From Galeruca laticollis (lineage: Eukaryota; Arthropoda; Insecta; Coleoptera; Chrysomelidae), in the NCBI GenBank assembly GCA_963921935.1, contig OY998176.1:51175813-51239812 (forward strand): DNA of 64,000 nucleotides, given 5' to 3'. Both the position numbers and the translations under genes were made by a program. Shown here piece by piece: positions 1-8,939 of the stretch. The notes below the pieces were generated by a model that searched no databases, was not told the DNA's origin, and saw nothing but the letters and a program-made list of their open reading frames with translations. Positions within the stretch are counted from its first letter, which is position 1, and each line of letters starts with the position of its first letter.

Positions 1-784
1 TGCTGTCAGAATTTCAAAAGGTGTAGTCCCTATTCTTCTCTGAATAGTATAATTTGATGCTCTTTGTACGCGCTCAACATATTTAAACCATTTTCTACGA
101 TCGTTCAAGGTAAGTTTCATAAGAACTGGAATGATAATACGATTCACTCTCTCAATCTGACCAATTCCTCTTGGAACTCCAGCGGTTATTATTAAGCACT
201 GTATACCTTCATCAGTACAATAGTTTCTGAATACTTCAGAAGTGAAAGCAGTTTCTCGATCTGTTATAATTCTACCTGGGTTTCCAAAAACTTGTTTTTG
301 TTTCTCCAACCAACTAATAACCTCTTTAGTTGTTGTAGATTTACATGCATATAGCCAGGTGGATTTGGAGAAATCATCAACAATCGCCAATATATAACGA
401 TAATTTTTATTAGTCGAAGGCATTGGTCCTAAATGATCGATGTGATATGTGTGCAGTGGTTCTTCCTGTTTAGGTATGGGATGTAACATCCCTTTCTTCT
501 TTCCTTCCTTTCGGTTACCTAATATACAATGTATGCTATTTCCCAAACATTTTTTAATTTTCTCGTTCATCTTTGGAACATAAAATTCTATTCTTACTAC
601 TTTTTCTGTTTTCGGGAGTGCAAAATGACCAATGTCTTTTTATTATATCCATCTGCATTGCTTTTGGAGCTACTGCCAACTCCTTTACATTCTCAAATTT
701 ATAAAGTATATGATTCTTAACTAGAAAATTTTCATAATCTTCTGTACTCAATATCTTCTTTATCACTAATATGTGTTCGTCCAT
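1..784 (-). pseudogene. Ty3/gypsy integrase (element A, incomplete at window edge)
   Basis: Minus-strand reading gives the end of pol of a Ty3/gypsy element. An H2C2-like zinc region lies near 520-700 (the pair KKCLGNSIHC is readable). It is followed by the DDE integrase core: first acidic block VDDFSKSTWLY near 360-400, second block RIITDRETAFTS near 240-290, and the glutamate in VPRGIGQIERVN near 150-185. The reading frame shifts between segments (an open block at 554-784 and others further left), so no intact protein is made. The C-terminal part runs off the window start, so the 3' LTR of this element is outside. Integrase would insert the cDNA copy; here it is a relic. Confidence 0.85.
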
Positions 785-877
785 TTCTTGAGCTTGTCTA
801 AGTCATTCTATAACACCATCTTCTTCACTAAAAAGTCTTCGTAATTTCCATAACGACTGGATAACGACTTAAAGCAT

Positions 878-1462
878 CTACGTGAGACATCCTGCTCTCT
901 TTGCGACAATTTCGTATGAATATTCGTCCAATAATAAAGCCCATCTAGCAACTCTGGTGGTCAAATATTTCTTAGTAATAGTCTTCTGGAAAGCTGAACA
1001 ATCAGTAATGATTTTAAACTGTATTCCTAGTAAATATATTCGAAATTTCTTCACTACATGATTGATGTTTAACACTTCGAGGTCATAGCTACTGTATTTT
1101 TCCTCAGCCGGAGTAGTTTTCTTGCTCATGTAGTAAATTGGATGCAATTTATTATCTTCGCTCGACTTCTGCATCAGACAGGCTCCATAACCATATTTGC
1201 TCGTGTCCGTATGCAATTTCGTTTCACCGCCCTGCTTATAAATGTTTATTACTGGTTTACAAGATAGACATTTTTTCAGTCTCTTAAACGCCTCTTTCTG
1301 TTCGTCACCAAAAACAAACTTTTGCTCCTTCCCCAAAAAATCACTCAAAGGTTTCGCGATAATGGAATATGAAGAGATGAACTTGCGAAAATATCCTGTT
1401 AAACCTAGAAAAGATTGAATTTGTTTAAGAGTCGTTGGTTGTGGAAAATTCCTGATTGCCAA
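878..1462 (-). pseudogene. Gypsy A RT connection and RNase H domain
   Basis: A 194-codon open block. It starts in the RT thumb/connection typical of Ty3/gypsy (IQSFLGLTGYFRKFI, residues ~15-29) and continues into RNase H (acidic TKLHTDTSKYGYGACLMQ near residues 81-98, YSSYDLEVL near 124-132, FKIITDC near 148-154). The part N-terminal to it should be the RT palm with YxDD, but the sequence directly upstream on this strand (from ~1463) jumps to the N-terminal edge of RT. Roughly 150 residues including the catalytic aspartates are therefore missing. Confidence 0.85.
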
Positions 1463-1636
1463 AGTCTTATCATTGGAGGGTTAGACTTTCACCTGGTACA
1501 GCTAACCTTCTTGGATTTTGGTATATTGGCTCTTCATTCTTCAATAGAATATGCATTTTAACATCAGCTTCCATAATCTTCTCTGGATAATATTATTTTA
1601 TAAGTATCTTTGATTCTTCCCGAGTTTTTTCATTTT
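1463..1636 (-). pseudogene. Gypsy A RT N-terminal edge
   Basis: Reading minus strand, the motif EEPIYQNPRRLAVPGE (about 1490-1545) matches the conserved entry to the RT domain of Ty3/gypsy pol. An upstream stop (near 1597) interrupts the preceding stretch. Its downstream neighbour should be the RT fingers and palm, but the sequence passes within ~30 nt to the connection domain, which shows an internal deletion. On its other side it is cut by the inserted dimeric repeat at ~1637-2283. Confidence 0.7.
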
Positions 1637-2283
1637 TTAGGCTCGGCCCAGTAAAAACAAAATGGCGGCCTGTCAAAGTTGAAAAAAAATCGTATTTCCT
1701 TTGTTTTTCATTTGAAGCAAAAAAGTTACTGAGCTTTTTCATAGACCTTAATACGTTCTACATCTTTGATATTCAACATTTTTCTCTAAATCGTACATTA
1801 AAACATTTATTCAAGAAAATTCACAAATTTTAACGGAATTTGTAAGCACGATAGAGGGCGTATTTTTTGACGGATCGAAACCAAACTAGCTACAAAAATC
1901 GTTTAGGCCAAAATCTTGAACGAGTTCGTTAATGAGCCAAATCGGCCCAGTAAAAACAAAATGGCGGCCTGTCAAAGTTGAAAAAAATCGTATTTCATTT
2001 GACGCAAAAAAATTACGAAGCTTTTTTATAGACCTTAACACGTTTTACAACTTCTGTATTTAACATTTCTCTCTAAGTCGTAAATTGAAACATTTATTTA
2101 AGAAAATTCACAAATTTACCAGAATTTTTTTTTATTTTTTTGTTTTTGGATGGATGCCAGAACTTTGGTTTTTTGTACATCTCAAAACATTCTATTACTT
2201 TTGTATGAAATTTTTTATTTTGGGTTTTATGCAAACATGTTACTGATATAAGCCTGTCCAATTGGTGCTGTGCCATTGGGATT
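1637..2283 (+). repeat. Dimeric ~298-bp repeat with unique tail, copy 1, inserted in gypsy A pol
   Basis: Two direct units with ~297-nt spacing (the block beginning CGGCCCAGTAAAAACAAAAT occurs at ~1644 and ~1941) are followed by a ~160-nt nonrepeated tail ending in CCATTGGGATTTT. The same dimer plus tail recurs at 23822-24592. The insertion splits the RT entry region (left) from the protease side (right) of the gypsy A gene. No protein is encoded. The class is unknown: it could be a non-autonomous DNA element or a mobilised satellite. Confidence 0.75.
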
Positions 2284-2284
2284 T

Positions 2285-2710
2285 TATATGTGTAACATCA
2301 AATATATCAGTTTCTCTATCAGCTACTTCGTCTATTATTATCTTCCACAAAAAATTCTGCTTTTCCTTCCTAAAAACAACAATTTCACCATCTCTAAAGA
2401 TAACATCTACTTGAGCTAAACATCATTTCCCTCAATCGCCTTGAAGTTTGACGCTTCAGAAGGGATAACATGGAGTTTCAGAAATAACTCCTCTCCATTA
2501 ATGAAGATGTTTATATTGAAAGATCCCATTGTTAATACTTTGTTTGACCCAATACCTAAGAGTAGTAAATTCTTCATTGATTTGTATATCTTTGAAGTAT
2601 GCTTGGTATACGTTTTGTCGTATCGCAGTGATACCACTTCCTGTATCCAGAAGTGCTATTAATTGAATATAATCAATATTCCGTTTAAGCTTTTTTTGGA
2701 ACCATCTCAA
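2285..2710 (-). pseudogene. Gypsy A aspartic protease
   Basis: Minus-strand reading around 2600-2660 gives LIALLDTGSGITAIRQ, with the DTG active-site triad of a retropepsin-like protease, and downstream hydrophobic beta-strand-like sequence (NIFINGEELFLKLHVIP, 2456-2500). The protease matures Gag and Pol. Two open blocks in different frames (2498-2710 and 2416-2637) show at least one frameshift. The block sits between the CCHC gag region and RT, the standard gypsy order. Confidence 0.8.
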
Positions 2711-2880
2711 CTATCGTCATATTTGAACTTTCACTTCCAGTATTCTTCTCTAGACATTTATTTGATACATGCCCATAACCAGAACAAACAAAACACTTTG
2801 GTCCTTTCGCTTTATCGGGACATTCGTTGGACAAATGACCTTTGCCTCCACAATAAAAACAACATTGCAGGTTACTTTTC
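2700..2880 (-). pseudogene. Gypsy A gag nucleocapsid with two CCHC zinc knuckles
   Basis: Reading minus strand, two consecutive zinc knuckles are visible: CFYCGGKGHLSNEC (about 2810-2860) and CFVCSGYGHVSNKC (about 2755-2800). Both keep the C-x2-C-x4-H-x4-C spacing. They bind genomic RNA during particle assembly. This is the C-terminal end of Gag, immediately upstream of the protease. Confidence 0.85.
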
Positions 2881-3584
2881 TAATTCCTTTTCTCGTCTTT
2901 GTCTTTCATGGTTCCAGTTTTCCATTTCTCTATGTGTTTTCCCTCTTGGTTTCTCTTTTGGAACTGTGTAGTTTTCGAAGTTTTAATTTGTTCATATAGC
3001 TCAACTTTTTCTTTGAATTCACCGAACGTTTTTGCACCATACAAAATAAGTTTGTTTGATGTATCATCCTGTATACCATCAATTATATATTGAATCAAAA
3101 CTTCAGACTCTATATTTGCTCTACTTCCGATCTCTCGCATTATTAGTACATACCCTTGTACTGACTCTTCCCTCCGCTTTTTCCTTGTCATCAGTAATTT
3201 ATGTATTTGAGAATTACTAACTTTCACGTCAAACTCCGCAATCAACTTTTTTTTAAATCATCCATTTTGTAATTCCTCTTTCTAACTGAATAAATAGCCT
3301 AGAAAGTCCTCTCAATGATTTTTTCGCAAATATTAACTTCTGCAATTCATTCCATCCTGACAGCTTAGAAATTTCTTCCAAATGCTAAATCCATTTTCGA
3401 ACTGGATAATTGTCTCTTCCATCAGAAGTTCTAATACTATCCTCGACGTCTTTGAATGTCAATGATAACGAACCCATTAGCTTCATAACTTCAAAAGATT
3501 CGCTATTCTTGTTAACGCCATTATTTTCAGTCTCATCTTCATCGGAACTCACCTCACCTTCCAGTTCTTCTTCCACTTCATCAT
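2880..3584 (-). pseudogene. Gypsy A gag matrix/capsid region
   Basis: Two open blocks (2880-3245 and 3385-3584) read as the Gag body: an acidic N-terminal stretch (EEELEGEVSSDEDETENN), a region ending in YPVRKWI, then after a frame break the capsid-like sequence with KRREESVQGYVLIMREIG and LYGAKTFGEFKEKVELYE. This resembles the retrotransposon gag domain of insect gypsy elements. At least one frameshift near 3245-3385 breaks it. The start may lie upstream of a candidate 79-nt intron (3585-3663). Confidence 0.75.
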
Positions 3585-3663
3585 CTGTAAAAATTTGAGG
3601 ATTTGAGAATATGTAGCACGAATTAAAAAAAAATGTTACAATATAAAACGTTAATTAACTTAC
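3585..3663 (-). other. Candidate intron in gypsy A gag leader
   Basis: On the minus strand the sequence CCAG|GTAAGTTAA forms a strong 5' splice site (junction 3664/3663) and TTTTTACAG|ATGATG a good 3' splice site (junction 3585/3584). Removing the 79 nt joins an upstream reading MCFRGEIFGFP in frame to DDEVEEELEGEV, the acidic start of Gag. Seen: the signals and the frame agreement. Inferred: splicing. Confidence 0.35.
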
Positions 3664-4017
3664 CTGGAAAACCAAAAATTTCTCCGCGGAAACACATATT
3701 AACAGTAAAAATTCAATATGAAAAGTGTGAAAATTCTAATATTTACGTCAAATTTCTTAACAACGTTGCCAAAGTTGGCAATAGAAAAATTAACATAGAA
3801 AAATATATCAACTACTGCTTCTCATTTTAGAGGTCTCAGCTGACAAAATTATTCAGCTCAAACCTATTATCTAATCTAGGTGTAAATGATCTAGCCTTTA
3901 TGGCTTAAACAGTAAACATATGTTTTAAAGATCGCTCCTCGACACCTAACGCATATCAATGAATAACCTATACACGTATGTAGTATACCTATTTAAGCCC
4001 GTATTACTGAATAATGT

Positions 4018-4073
4018 GCCGGGTCAACGTTTCGCAATTCGTGCGCGCGAGAATTGCGAAACGTCGACCCGGC
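4018..4073. repeat. GC-rich palindrome 1
   Basis: Arms 4018-4040 and 4051-4073 are 23 nt with one mismatch, separated by a 10-nt spacer rich in GC. The arms contain CGACGTTTCGCAATTC. A T-run follows immediately (4075-4080). It stands out in strongly AT-rich DNA. The flanking sequence is repeated ~150-160 nt downstream with palindrome 2. Confidence 0.85.
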
Positions 4074-4180
4074 GCTTTTTTGCAAACTATTGATAACTGT
4101 TCATACATAATAACGTATGTGGTATACTTTTTAAAGCCCGTATTACAGAGTAATGTGAATTGAAATCGCGAGCGAAGCGA

Positions 4181-4231
4181 GCGCTCCGGTTCGACGTTTC
4201 GCGCGAATTGCGAAACGTCGACCCGGCGCGC
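4181..4231. repeat. GC-rich palindrome 2 (tandem partner)
   Basis: Arms 4181-4202 and 4210-4231 are 22 nt with two mismatches and a 7-nt spacer, again followed by a T-run (4232-4238). The upstream context (CGTATGT-GTATAC...AAGCCCGTATTAC) matches that of palindrome 1, so the palindrome-bearing unit was duplicated in tandem. Confidence 0.8.
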
Positions 4232-4950
4232 TTTTTTTGCAAACTAACTTCATGGAATTCCGAAATAACCATAGATAAAAAATATCGATGTAACTGCATA
4301 CAAACGAAATCGAGACTTACATTTTTCGTAATTTCATAACTTCGCTAATGTCAGTGATTAGCAAATGTCAGTTGAGATTGTTGTCAAAGCATAACAAAAT
4401 CATTTTGAAAAATACTAGTGTTTATCGTAATGATTCAGTCTACAATTATCACATATCTATTAAGAACAAATTAAATATTATACTTCGAGAATATATATGT
4501 GTATATACAACAAGAAAATATGAAAATGAAAATCCTTCTACTGCGCCTGATAAGTGTTTTCGCAGCAAAATTTGTGGTGCTATGTGTTTGTTAGTAAGTG
4601 CCTTACATAATTAAAAAAGAATTTTCGAAATCGGTGTCAGGTAGGTTTTCTCAAATTTTACCATGATATACAATTACGTCTGAATTTCCTTGAAGTCTTC
4701 TTACTCCCTTTCACAAGTATTACTTCTTCGTCTGCTTGTATTCGAAGTCGTTTTATTCCCGTCTTTTCACGTCTTTTGCTGCTTTGCTCGAAGTATTCTT
4801 ACTTCCGTCCTCTTCAGTTCCGTCTTCTTCAAAATTAGGTTCACCTTCGTGAATAACTTCTTTAAAATAGTTTTTCTTAGTAATATTTCCATTATCCCAA
4901 ACATCAGGAAAAGGTGAACTTGTTTTAGCTTCGACTATAATTTTATCTGC

Positions 4951-4968
4951 ATCCCGGACGAGCCCCCA
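4951..4968 (-). promoter_or_regulatory. Primer binding site, tRNA-Pro type
   Basis: The minus-strand 18-mer TGGGGGCTCGTCCGGGAT is complementary to the 3' end of tRNA-Pro, the classic proline-type primer site. It lies 4 nt from the LTR-like terminus TGTAGG (plus 4973-4978; CCTACA at the LTR end on the minus strand). It primes minus-strand cDNA synthesis and fixes the orientation and 5' end of gypsy A. Confidence 0.9.
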
Positions 4969-4972
4969 AAAA

Positions 4973-5250
4973 TGTAGGTTTGTTTTCGTTTGTCTGGATA
5001 TATGATTGAATAATATTCCCAGAGGTGAATATAACAGTTTTATTCTAAAAATACCTCAATTTACAGCCAAAGTCGATTGAAGTTGAAGCTGTTCGTCACA
5101 ATATTCTCTCGTCCCCCTCTTGAATCCCCGGAAACCAAAAACCCTAAAGGTCATCAAGTGTTCTAAATGTAAATAAGTAAACTTTAATAAAACGTTAAAA
5201 GAAAATCACAACCATAACACTAACTAAATACATTAAAAATTCAGTTATCT
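4973..5250 (-). repeat. Gypsy A 5' LTR (outer boundary uncertain)
   Basis: The inner LTR edge is fixed by the primer site. The LTR begins TGTAGG on the plus strand, i.e. ends CCTACA in element orientation. The outer end is not resolved, because from ~5252 the sequence matches a Penelope 3' fragment found twice more in the window. A CCTACA at 5649-5654 could be the outer terminus if the Penelope piece and another repeat are nested in the LTR, but I cannot confirm that without the partner LTR, which lies outside the window. Confidence 0.5.
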
Positions 5251-5251
5251 A

Positions 5252-5405
5252 CATAGATATTAATAGAATAAAGAAGAAGATATGATATTGCAAATATTAA
5301 AGCTTAAATATTATTAGCCCTATGGGAATATCCAGGAAAACTCTATCTGCTGATCATTACAATTATTACTTAACATGACAGTTTAAAAGTGGAGCACTCA
5401 CTAGA
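5252..5405 (-). mobile_element. Penelope-like element 3' fragment, copy 1
   Basis: The block (ATATTATTAGCCCTATGG, then CCAGGAAAACT, then CAGTTTAAAAGTGGAG) matches 16950-17160 and 36490-36625, which lie at or downstream of the end of Penelope coding sequence. This copy has an internal deletion of ~55 nt relative to the 17-kb copy. It is non-coding. Confidence 0.65.
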
Positions 5406-5469
5406 TTTATATGTATGGGAAAACACAAAACAACGGATTTCAGCAGGGAAACCAAACGCTCATTTGTGC

Positions 5470-5664
5470 CTTCAATTGGAACATCTTTGCTCCCAAATTT
5501 CACATCCTTATTTGGTTATACCGTGCTGTAGAGGCAAACGAGCCAAAAACATGCCTGTCCGCGGTTACCACTCTGTTTCAGTAGCCCTTTATTTTGCGTG
5601 AATTACCCATGAATCTCTTTGTTGTTGTTGTTAACATATCACGCGATATTCCTACATCTTCTTT

Positions 5665-5666
<2 letters not shown>
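5470..5666. repeat. ~195-bp repeat adjoining TA array, copy 1
   Basis: Similar along its length to 58238-58425. Shared blocks include ACATCTTTGCTCCCA/ACACCTTTGCTCCCA, GAGCCAAAAACATGC/GAGCCAGAAACATGC, GTTTCAGTAGCCC/TTTCAGTAGCCCC and ATATCACGCGATATTC/ATGTCACGCACTATTC. Both copies end at a TA array. The class is unknown; it may be an element that targets TA repeats or whose end nucleates them. Confidence 0.6.

Positions 5667-5711
<45 letters not shown>
5667..5711. repeat. (TA)n microsatellite
   Basis: About 22 TA units, immediately left of the Helitron 3' end. Confidence 0.95.
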
Positions 5712-5712
<1 letters not shown>

Positions 5713-5719
5713 TAGTATA

Positions 5720-5749
5720 CTAGCTGACCCGGCGAACTTTGTTCCGCCT
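5720..5749 (-). terminator. Helitron 3' terminal hairpin and CTAG
   Basis: The stem GGCGGAAC/GTTCGCC with an AAA loop lies 5731-5749. It is followed on the minus strand by GGGTCAG and CTAG. In Helitrons this hairpin marks the end of rolling-circle transfer. Confidence 0.85.
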
Positions 5750-5862
5750 TAATGGCAACAAATAAGCAGACTTTTTTTTTAATTGGAAAGAATACAAAAA
5801 AAATTAAATACCTACATTAATCATTCATAATTATTTCTGTATTTTAGTACATAGGTTGCTCT

Positions 5863-6387
5863 TCATTTAAGTACCTTGTGATACACGACATTTTTTGTTT
5901 TATTATCAGGCGCAAAAGCAAACAACGCAGATGGTCTTCCGACCCGTGAACATACCACGTATAACTGACCATGGGAAAAACATGAATGATCTAGATTTAA
6001 ACCACAAACTTTTAAAGATTGGCCTTGTGAATTGTTGATGGTCATGGCAAATGCAAGACGTATCGGAAATTGAAGTCTTTTAAATTCAAACGGCATATCG
6101 GTTGGGATCATCGGTATCCTCGGAATGAGAACTTCCTCACCTTTGAATTTTCCTATCATTATCGTAGCGTAAATTACATTGTTCATCAATTTTCTAACCA
6201 CCAAACGCGTACCGTTGCACAGTTTTGGTTGGTTTATGTTTCGAAGCATGATTACTACGGAGCCAACCTTTAGGCGTAAATTGTGCGGTGGCAAGCCAGG
6301 CACGTCCAAAGAGTTTAAAAATTCAATTGGATAGTTGGTGGCCTCATCTTCATTTGTGACGCAGTCAATAGATTTGAATGAATGCAT
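5863..6387 (-). pseudogene. Helitron Pif1-type helicase C-terminus
   Basis: A 174-codon block. It carries the distal motifs of SF1B (Pif1-like) helicases: GSVVIMLRNINQPKLCNGTR (~residues 42-61), MPFEFKRLQFPIRLAFAMTI (~98-117), INNSQGQSLKVCGL (~117-130) and GQLYVVCSRVGRPSALF (~140-156, motif VI-like). The stop at 5863 agrees with the expected C-terminus ~140 nt before the Helitron 3' hairpin. Walker A and B motifs are not in this block and were lost by deletion or frameshift. Confidence 0.85.
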
Positions 6388-6428
6388 TGTTCCAATAATC
6401 TTATTTTGAATTATGTAGTTTAGGTCAT

Positions 6429-6743
6429 CTACATCTTTATTCTTAGCTCACTCAACCATTCATTATTTTTGTAGTTAGAAATAATTTCTGGAAATACATT
6501 GTTGATAAGTTCGTCTTTTGATGAGACAAAATTACAGAAATTATTTGGAAATGATATTAATCCGCTCGATTCATCGACAGGTACTTGACCATTACCGATG
6601 GTCAACAATTGCTCCAAGAAATCTTCAGCAGATGTATCATTAAGCAATGTAACTCTCATGTTTGTTGTCTGTTGCAGTTTCTTCACATTGCGCCATAGAT
6701 TTGACGATTTGAAGCAAGCGTTCTTCGATAATATCTGCCCCAA
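6429..6743 (-). pseudogene. Helitron helicase middle fragment
   Basis: The block reads ASVNLWRNVKKLQQTTNMRV-like sequence (SSNLWRNVKKLQQTTNMR, ~residues 14-31), then FLEQLLTIGNGQVP (~43-56), typical of the inter-motif region of insect Helitron helicases. A frameshift separates it from the C-terminal block; upstream it joins the N-terminal block through a large deletion. Confidence 0.7.
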
Positions 6744-6768
6744 ATGACGTCATCTGGAAACAGCCATT

Positions 6769-7293
6769 CTATTTTTGAGTATTTGCAAGAAAGTGGCGTG
6801 ATTCTTGAGTTTCGCCACAAAGCAATGAATACAATGGCTCAGGTGGTGGAGTCAACAATGGCAGTTTCACTTTACCATTAAGGCAGCATAATCCAGGCGT
6901 TTCTCCGGAAAACTTTAATGCACCACAATACTCGCAAACTACGTCCATTTGCCCAATGCAAACGCTAGGATGCAAGCTGTAATCATTGCTGCAATCGTAT
7001 TGAAACGCTGCTCGATTCAAATCAGCACTTGATAAATATCTTGTTCTGCGTCGCAAATTATCTATTTGTTGACCTCTGTTGTTCGCTCGACGATTCTGCA
7101 TTGCCAACCGAGCTGTTTCACGGGCTGCTTCAATTTGCTCTCGTGATTGAGAAGCACGAAGTCGAGCCATACTATCGCGGCGCTGTTCAAGTGCAATTTC
7201 TTGTTCTTCTTCACTCTTTTCATTTGCAGTATTTCGTATTCTCCTTGCATCACGGCTTTGTCGGGAAAGATTCGATCGTCTTGGTCGCGGCAT
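6769..7293 (-). pseudogene. Helitron RepHel N-terminus
   Basis: A 174-codon block beginning MPRPRRSNLSRQSRDARRIR. It is Arg/Glu-rich and coiled-coil-like over residues ~1-80, then shows a Cys pair VVCEYCGALKF (~124-134) and a second Cys pair (GLCCLNGKV). This is the N-terminal leader known in insect Helitron proteins. The Rep nuclease (HUH) domain that should follow is absent; the next recognisable sequence is already helicase. Confidence 0.75.
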
Positions 7294-7625
7294 TATTAAT
7301 TAAACTTCACCTAAAAACTCAAATTTTCAACCATTCACTGTTTATACGAATGGGCAATGGCACTATCATTACATTATAATTGTTAATTATTTATTTAATA
7401 GAAATAGTTTTATTATTGATTTCTTAGAAATATCAAATTGTCATCCATACGTCATTACATAGCTGTCATTATACGTCAATTACATAGCTGTCATTTGCGT
7501 TTTGTTATTCCAAGTCTGATTCTTTTTTGTTATACCACGTTTTATAGTGACTGACGTTTCATGTCAAGTCACACGGGAATGCTGTCGAACGGGATAAAAA
7601 GTATCCTATGGGAATGCTGTAGTTT

Positions 7626-8600
7626 CTTCATTTTTATAATTTACAGGTGTATTTAGCAATTTCATAATTATTCTGTTTTAGAGCTATGAATATATCCTTA
7701 ATTAAATTAATAATTTTTAAAAGATAAAATTGAATGTATCAACAAAATAAATTACTTTTATGTAGAAGAGTTCAGTTCACTATATCAATTGATCTGAATT
7801 CTCATTTGAAATCTAATTATTGTGGAAATGTTAACCACACAAACTCTTGTAGTTGAACGAACAAAAGTACCAAAAATAAAAAATAAAACAAATGCACAAG
7901 TGGTTGATAGAATTTGATTACGGATTCTTGACATTCAATATGTTTTCACTTTAATATATCCCGAGGGGAAACCTATAAGATATCGTGCACATATACAGAG
8001 GCGTACAGCTTTCAGGCAGTCAGGGGTCTTTTAAATAAGTGTGTATTTGGTTCATTTAACTACCGTTACTGGACAGTTGCTTAAGAATTTTGACAAGATT
8101 AGAATTTTTTCAATCATAGCAAGATATTTTTTCCAATGGAACGGAAAAATCAAAGATTGCTTGAAAATCGTGGATATATTCCTACATCTTCCATAGACAC
8201 GTTGGTCCGAAAATATACAAATCATTTAAAATATGGATATAAAAATATGTATAGATATAAATCAAATATTTCATTATGATGAGCATTATTCGTGTTTCAC
8301 ATTAAGGTTTATCGAGTTCCTATTCTATTAGTTTCTTCCATTCTATTACATAAGTGAACACAAACTTTGACGTTGGGCTTTGTATGTCTGATTTTGATTA
8401 TATACGTCTAACTAATGAAAGAAAACATTTTAATTTAATAAAGTTGGTTTTTGTAGCTACCAGAAAAAGGTTTCAAATTTTTAGATTTTTTTTAGTATTC
8501 GTTGTTCTGATAACTATTTTTTGTCTACTTTTCTTTATATTACATATCATTATTTAACATAAGAATATTCTTGTATAGCGGCTTTGGTGTCATTTCAACA
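7626..8600. other. AT-rich stretch without recognised features
   Basis: No coherent coding, repeat family or structured RNA was seen on either strand. Confidence 0.5.
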
Positions 8601-8604
8601 TGGT

Positions 8605-8745
8605 GCTTTATCTAGTCTGCGACTGTGGTAACCTAGCATTATCCATGACGATAATATTGTTGGGTGGAACGTTTGGTATGAGGTTATTTTGGAACCAGTT
8701 TTCAAATAATTTGACAGTAGTATCATCATGATAATCGGCTATAGA
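8605..8745 (-). pseudogene. DDE transposase fragment (IS630/Tc1-like, DDE_3 type)
   Basis: Minus-strand reading gives SIADYHDDTTVKLFENWF followed by NNLIPNVPPNNIIVMDNARL. The final VMDNA is the second catalytic aspartate block of a family of insect DDE_3-like transposases. A stop follows shortly (...QSQTR*) and no first or third catalytic block is visible. It is a ~45-residue relic next to the PiggyBac gene, from a different superfamily. Confidence 0.6.
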
Positions 8746-8939
8746 ATTCCTAACCCGCGAGCGCTATCGTTGCTGTTAGTTATGCGATGACTATCGTGTT
8801 ACAATTTTTCGAACATTTTAATAAAACTCTTTAAATAGGAAAATCACGAATTTTAATAACTAAAATAACTGATAATCAATGATAAATTGAAAAGGGCAAA
8901 TAATAACAAAACAAAATGAACTAATTTATGTTTTTGATT

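Larger units (their letters stand above)
3664..4950 (-). other. Gypsy A 5' leader, partly open frame, carrying two palindromes
   Basis: About 1.3 kb lies between the primer site and the recognised gag. Its first part (about 4762-4957, minus) is open and directly follows the primer site, reading DADKIIVEAKTSSPFPDVWD and an acidic stretch FEEDGTEEDGSKNTSSKAA before a stop. This could be the first part of Gag. The middle (3970-4240) holds two GC-rich palindromes in tandem units, probably a separate insertion. The remainder is AT-rich with no recognised coding. Confidence 0.5.
5720..7625 (-). mobile_element. Helitron, internally deleted (5' boundary approximate)
   Basis: The 3' end (minus strand) is diagnostic: a hairpin GGCGGAACAAAGTTCGCC, then GGGTCAG, then terminal CTAG (5720-5723) followed by T, as expected for AT insertion. 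Coding pieces of the Rep/helicase protein run right to left (6769-7293, 6429-6743, 5863-6387). A region near 7560-7625 with GGGATAAAAAGTATCCTATG probably belongs to the 5' part. The element is ~1.9 kb, far shorter than an autonomous Helitron of 5 kb or more, so most of Rep and the helicase motor is deleted. Confidence 0.8.

Noticed and set aside
1..5250. Gypsy A as an endogenous retrovirus because of its tRNA-Pro primer site
   Set aside because: pol and gag are Ty3/gypsy-like and no env frame was seen.
5643..5654. CCTACA at 5649-5654 as the outer end of gypsy A's LTR
   Set aside because: The same ATATTCCTACATCTTC word occurs at ~8170 and a close variant at 58.4 kb with the 190-bp repeat, so the match to TGTAGG may be fortuitous; left unresolved.
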